Of a stretch of DNA of 64,000 nucleotides, positions 60,419-64,000 are shown in pieces. Location: contig CAVNZM010000007.1 of the NCBI GenBank assembly GCA_963693365.1, positions 9,052,001 through 9,116,000 on the forward strand, read 5' to 3'. The notes under the pieces were generated by a model. It saw only the letters and a program-made list of their open reading frames with translations. It was not told the origin of the DNA and searched no databases. Origin of the DNA: Amoebidium appalachense. Its lineage: Eukaryota > Ichthyosporea. The translations under genes and the position numbers were made by a program. Each line of letters starts with the position of its first letter. The stretch's first letter is position 1.

Positions 60419-63400
60419 ATGCTGCGAGCGCTTTATAGAACAGCTCGGCGGCTGGGCCCACGTACACAGTGGGTTGTGCCTCAAACTGCAGCCCGACCAG
60501 TATTACCGACACAGAACCTGCGAATGAAGAGGAAAATAACAGTTCTGGATAAGCCACAGCAGAACGCCAAGCCCTTCCCCTTTTCTTACTTCCAGAAACA
60601 ACGTAAGGATTGTTTGCTCCCCCCCCCCCCCCCCCCCCCCCCCTTTCTTTCAAGCAAGTGCATTACAAGCGTTTACATCTCTCTCTGCGCTTTCTCCCCC
60701 CCCCCCCCCCCCCCCCTCCAACCCTCCATCCCCCGTCTGCCTCTCTTCTCTCTTCTCTCTCTCTCTCTCTCACTCATTCTCTCTCTCTCTCTCTCCTCCC
60801 CCCCCCCCCCTCTCTTTCTCTCTCTCTTCCTTCCCCCCCCCCCCCCCTCTCTCTCTCTCTCTCTGTCTCTCTCCCCCCCCCCCTCTCTCTCTCTGCTTCT
60901 CTCTCTCTCTCTCTTCACCCCCCCCCCCCCCCCTTCTTCTCTGTCTCCCTCCCTCCCTCCCTCCCTCCCTCTCTCTGTCTACCCTTCTCTTGGTCTCTCT
61001 CTCTCATTCTGCCTCTTCTCCCTCCCTTCCTCACTCACTCACTCCCTCTCTCCCCCCTCTCTCTTCCTTTCTTCTCCCACTCTGTCTCACTCTCTCTGCC
61101 CACTCGCTCTCTCTGCCTGCTCTATCTGCCCACCCTTCACCCAACTACCTACCCTCACTTCCACCCACGCTCTCGCACTCCCTCACTCTACCCCTCTCTT
61201 TCTCCGTGCGCCCCCGCCCTCGCGCCTTCCTCCCCGTCTCTCCACGGACAACTGCCTTTCCAAACCCTAACATCCATGTGTGTATATACTTCGTAGCTAT
61301 TCCCTATCTTTGTTCTCACCGTCAGGCACACTGCTTGTTCCGGCATACTACACCTCACAGCATTTTGACATCACCCTGCGGACGCGTGTACATCACCCCC
61401 CTTCCGCCCGGCTGTGTTGCCAACCCCATATGTGACCTTTCGTAACATCCTTTTCCATGTGTGCCCCTCCGCATATTCACAAGGTTAAACACATGCTTGC
61501 ATGCACACGCACACACAGACACACACACACACACACACACACATACACACACACACACATGAACACACATATGCACACACACACGTCGCGCTCTATCCCC
61601 CTCTTGTCTCCCAACTTCTTCTCGACTCTCATCCCATTCCCTTTTATCATCCCCCTCTTACGCTCATATGCCCCTTTCCCCCTTAAGACCACCCTTGCTC
61701 GTATAGCCGACTTTTTTTGCCTCGTGCCATACCTGCCGCTTGGTCCACTGAACCCTTAAAGTTTCATCAGTAAATGTCTTCCTCGTTCTATCACTACCTC
61801 CTGACCATATTTGGTAACACCCTTCCCTCTCTGCTCGCCTATTCCCCGCCTTTGTCTTGACGACGTTAAGTTATTGCCTTTTCCTTGTTCACTGCCTCTT
61901 TCCACCACTCACATACTCATATACCCACTTACCCCCCCCCCCCCCCCCCCCCTTCCACTACCTCCCCCCCTTCCCCCCTCTCCTCCCCCAAAACCGCTTG
62001 CTGCTTCCCCCCTACCCCTTCCTTCCCAAATTTGCAGCCCCCTCATTCATTGTCCCTCTACTGGACGTCTAGACACACAGCGAGACTCATTGCACAACCT
62101 GTTTCTCTCACTAAGGTCTTCCATCACTTTTTCGCCTAATGAATATCCCGTGTGATGAACTCTCCTCATCGATCGTCCTTAACACTCCCAAGTCTTTCCA
62201 TGCCTGGGTCTTCCTCACGCCCATCCCTCTCTTTGTCCTGCCCTCCCCCCTCTGTTTTTGCTCTCATCCCCCCCCCCCTCCCCCCCCCCCCCCCCCCCCT
62301 CCCTCCCCCCTCCCGCCCCAGCCATCCCACCCTACCACCTAATGCCAAATGCATTCCATTGCCCACCTTTTCATCTGTACTAGCTCTAGTTTACTTGTCT
62401 GCCCAATCCTACCCCCCCCCCCCCTCCCTCCCTCCCCCCTTCCCCCCCCAGCAGCCAACACTCCTCCCCCCCCCCCCTCCCCCCCACCCCACCACCTTAT
62501 CCCTGCTGCAAGAGGTCTTTCCTAGGTCCTTCCTGCGAATAGCACCTATCCCTTTCTTTTCTGTTTCCTTTGCTTTTTTTCTTTCTTACTTTCTTTCTTT
62601 CTTCCTTTCTTTTTTTTGGTGTGTGTGTGTTGGGGGGGAGGGGAGGGGAGGGGGGGGCTGTGATGGAAGTGTTAGTGGTGTTATCGGAAGCATACCGTTT
62701 TTTTTTGTTTTTTTTGTTTTTTTTTTTGCTGTTGTTGTTTTGTTTTGTTTTTTGCACGTCTGTGGGGAAAGGGGGGAAGGGGGGTGGGGGGGGAGGTTGC
62801 AATCTCAATAGGACTAGCATAAGTGTACATCATTCCACCGGCTTTTCCCTCCCCTCGGCACGCCTATGTTTGAATAATCAGATGTTCGTTTACACACTTT
62901 TGTCTGGAAAATGATGGCGGGTGGCAGTTGGGGTGGTGATAGTGTGTGTGTATGTGTGTGTGTTTGGGGGGAGGGGGGGGGGGGGGAGGGGGGGGGGGGT
63001 TGGAAGGGTTGATGTACGGACGTGGTGGGAAAGGGCAGGGGGGGAGGCAGGGTGGGGGGGGGGGGGGGGGAGGGGGAGGGAGGGGGGAGGTGGGGGAGGG
63101 GAGCAACCCAGGCTGATGTGGGTGTGGTGTCCACAGGAGAGGAGGCCAAGAGACCCATCTACCAGCGTGAATGGTTCAAAGTGGCCGCACCTCTCTGTAT
63201 GGCATTTGGCGCCTACTATTTTGCAAAGTTGGAAACTGTGCCTTATTCTGGTCTTTGAAACCCTCCCTTCCCTTCCCCCTCCCCCTCCCCCCCCCCCCCC
63301 CCCCCCCCCCCTCCCCTCCCAATTCCTCGCTCCCCGGGGTCATGGGCTCTATCTATGGTGCAAACTTTTTGTTTGTACTCTTTTCCGCAAAATACACGGT

Positions 63401-63422
63401 GCTTGCATGTGTAATTAGCCCC

Positions 63423-63453
<31 letters not shown>

Positions 63454-63766
63454 ACCCCCACCCCCACCCCACCATCACCCCACCCCACCACCACCACCAC
63501 CACCCCACTTTTCCCTCCTTACACGGCTGCCAAGCACCAAATCAAAAGGAAGGAGGGGGGGGGGGGGGGGGGGGGGGGGGACGAAAAGAAGAGGAAAATA
63601 CAGAACACCGAATGAAGGGAACTGGTGGTCATAGCAATAAGCAAGGTGGAAAACCAAGAAAACATCCAACCAGTGATTTCGTTCGCAGAGAGAATGGACG
63701 CACACTGCTGGTCATGCAACCCCACCAGCAAAATCAGTTCTCATCAAACCTCTGCCTAGCATGGCT
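60419..63766 (+). CDS. OMA1: Probable mitochondrial metalloprotease OMA1, N-terminal exons
   Basis: Exons 60419-60602 and 63137-63250 join in phase; a third, about 63691-63766, also fits, and the rest lies beyond the right edge. Residues 1-37 are an Arg-rich presequence (MLRALYRTARRLG). Exon 2 encodes EWFKVAAPLCMAFGAYYFAK, one membrane span, then LETVPYS. Exon 3 gives NGRTLLVMQPHQQNQF. A membrane span followed by the pattern (H/K)LE-xxP-x-(T/S)G-R-xx(L/F)-xxx is that of the OMA1 N-terminus, an inner-membrane zinc protease that cleaves OPA1. The HExxH active site is outside the window, so the assignment rests on the N-terminal part only. Confidence 0.6.
60622..61260. repeat. Pyrimidine-only intronic tract
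   Basis: About 600 bp of C/T with (CT)n and poly(C) blocks in the first OMA1 intron; its long open frames are artefacts. Confidence 0.9.
63540..63580. repeat. Poly(G) tract
   Basis: About 25 consecutive G; poly(C) at about 63423-63453 and 63796-63826 lie either side, all within the putative OMA1 intron/exon 3 region. Confidence 0.9.
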
Positions 63767-63794
63767 GTATTTCTCCTTCTTAACCGAATAGCAT

Positions 63795-63826
<32 letters not shown>

Positions 63827-64000
63827 ACACCCACACCCACACACCCAACCACACCCACACCCACACACCCATCCACCCCCACCACCCCACCCACCCACCC
63901 ACCCACCCACCCATCACCACCACCACCACCGCTTGGGTTCGTATTTAGGTGTGTTTTATATTGCTCATTGTGTTTTGATATCAACCAAGACTCACTTACA

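Overview
This window is eukaryotic nuclear DNA, most likely from a holozoan (a non-bilaterian animal or a unicellular relative of animals). The support is a set of intron-rich genes with GT-AG introns, AATAAA signals, and SH2, tandem PDZ, MYND and villin-headpiece domains beside conserved mitochondrial and cytosolic genes. I cannot name the species. Exons are short islands in introns saturated with poly(C)/poly(G), (CA)n/(GT)n, (GA)n/(CT)n and (AT)n tracts. Nearly all long open frames in those tracts are repeat artefacts. I rebuilt genes by joining exons whose splice sites and codon phases agree.

Layout, left to right. 1629-8754 (+): protein HGH1 homolog, first exon(s) not found. 12442-15416 (+): a protein with two PDZ domains and a PDZ-ligand-like C-terminus. 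17054-23465 (-): a phosphotyrosine docking protein with a row of YDTL-like motifs, three YANx motifs and a C-terminal SH2 domain. 27445-33722 (+): the mitochondrial iron-sulfur co-chaperone HSCB, complete in nine exons. 34978-40696 (-): a six-exon protein ending in a MYND zinc finger. 42463-59376 (-): a 24-exon, about 1154-residue protein with an unrecognised N-terminal region, 14 ankyrin repeats each on its own exon, a disordered linker and a C-terminal villin headpiece. 60419 to the right edge (+): the start of a probable OMA1 mitochondrial protease, divergent from the ankyrin gene.

The strongest non-genic signal is a dispersed repeat family of about 675 bp when full length. At least 12 copies are present. 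Most are shortened at the 5' side, all share the same 3' end, and that end runs into a C-rich tract. Every copy lies in the sense direction of its host or nearest upstream gene, often near an intron 3' end. Also unusual are two clusters of a 10-bp GCGGAGGGGT motif in both orientations upstream of the PDZ gene, a foldback element carrying three TGACGTCA palindromes, a perfect 21-bp hairpin in an HGH1 intron, microsatellites that run directly into splice sites, two GC donor sites, and three places where one surplus G/C breaks an otherwise intact gene model.

The genes show no operon-like logic. The SH2 docking, PDZ and ankyrin-headpiece genes do share a theme of tyrosine-kinase and cytoskeletal scaffolding; HSCB and OMA1 are mitochondrial; HGH1 serves protein folding.
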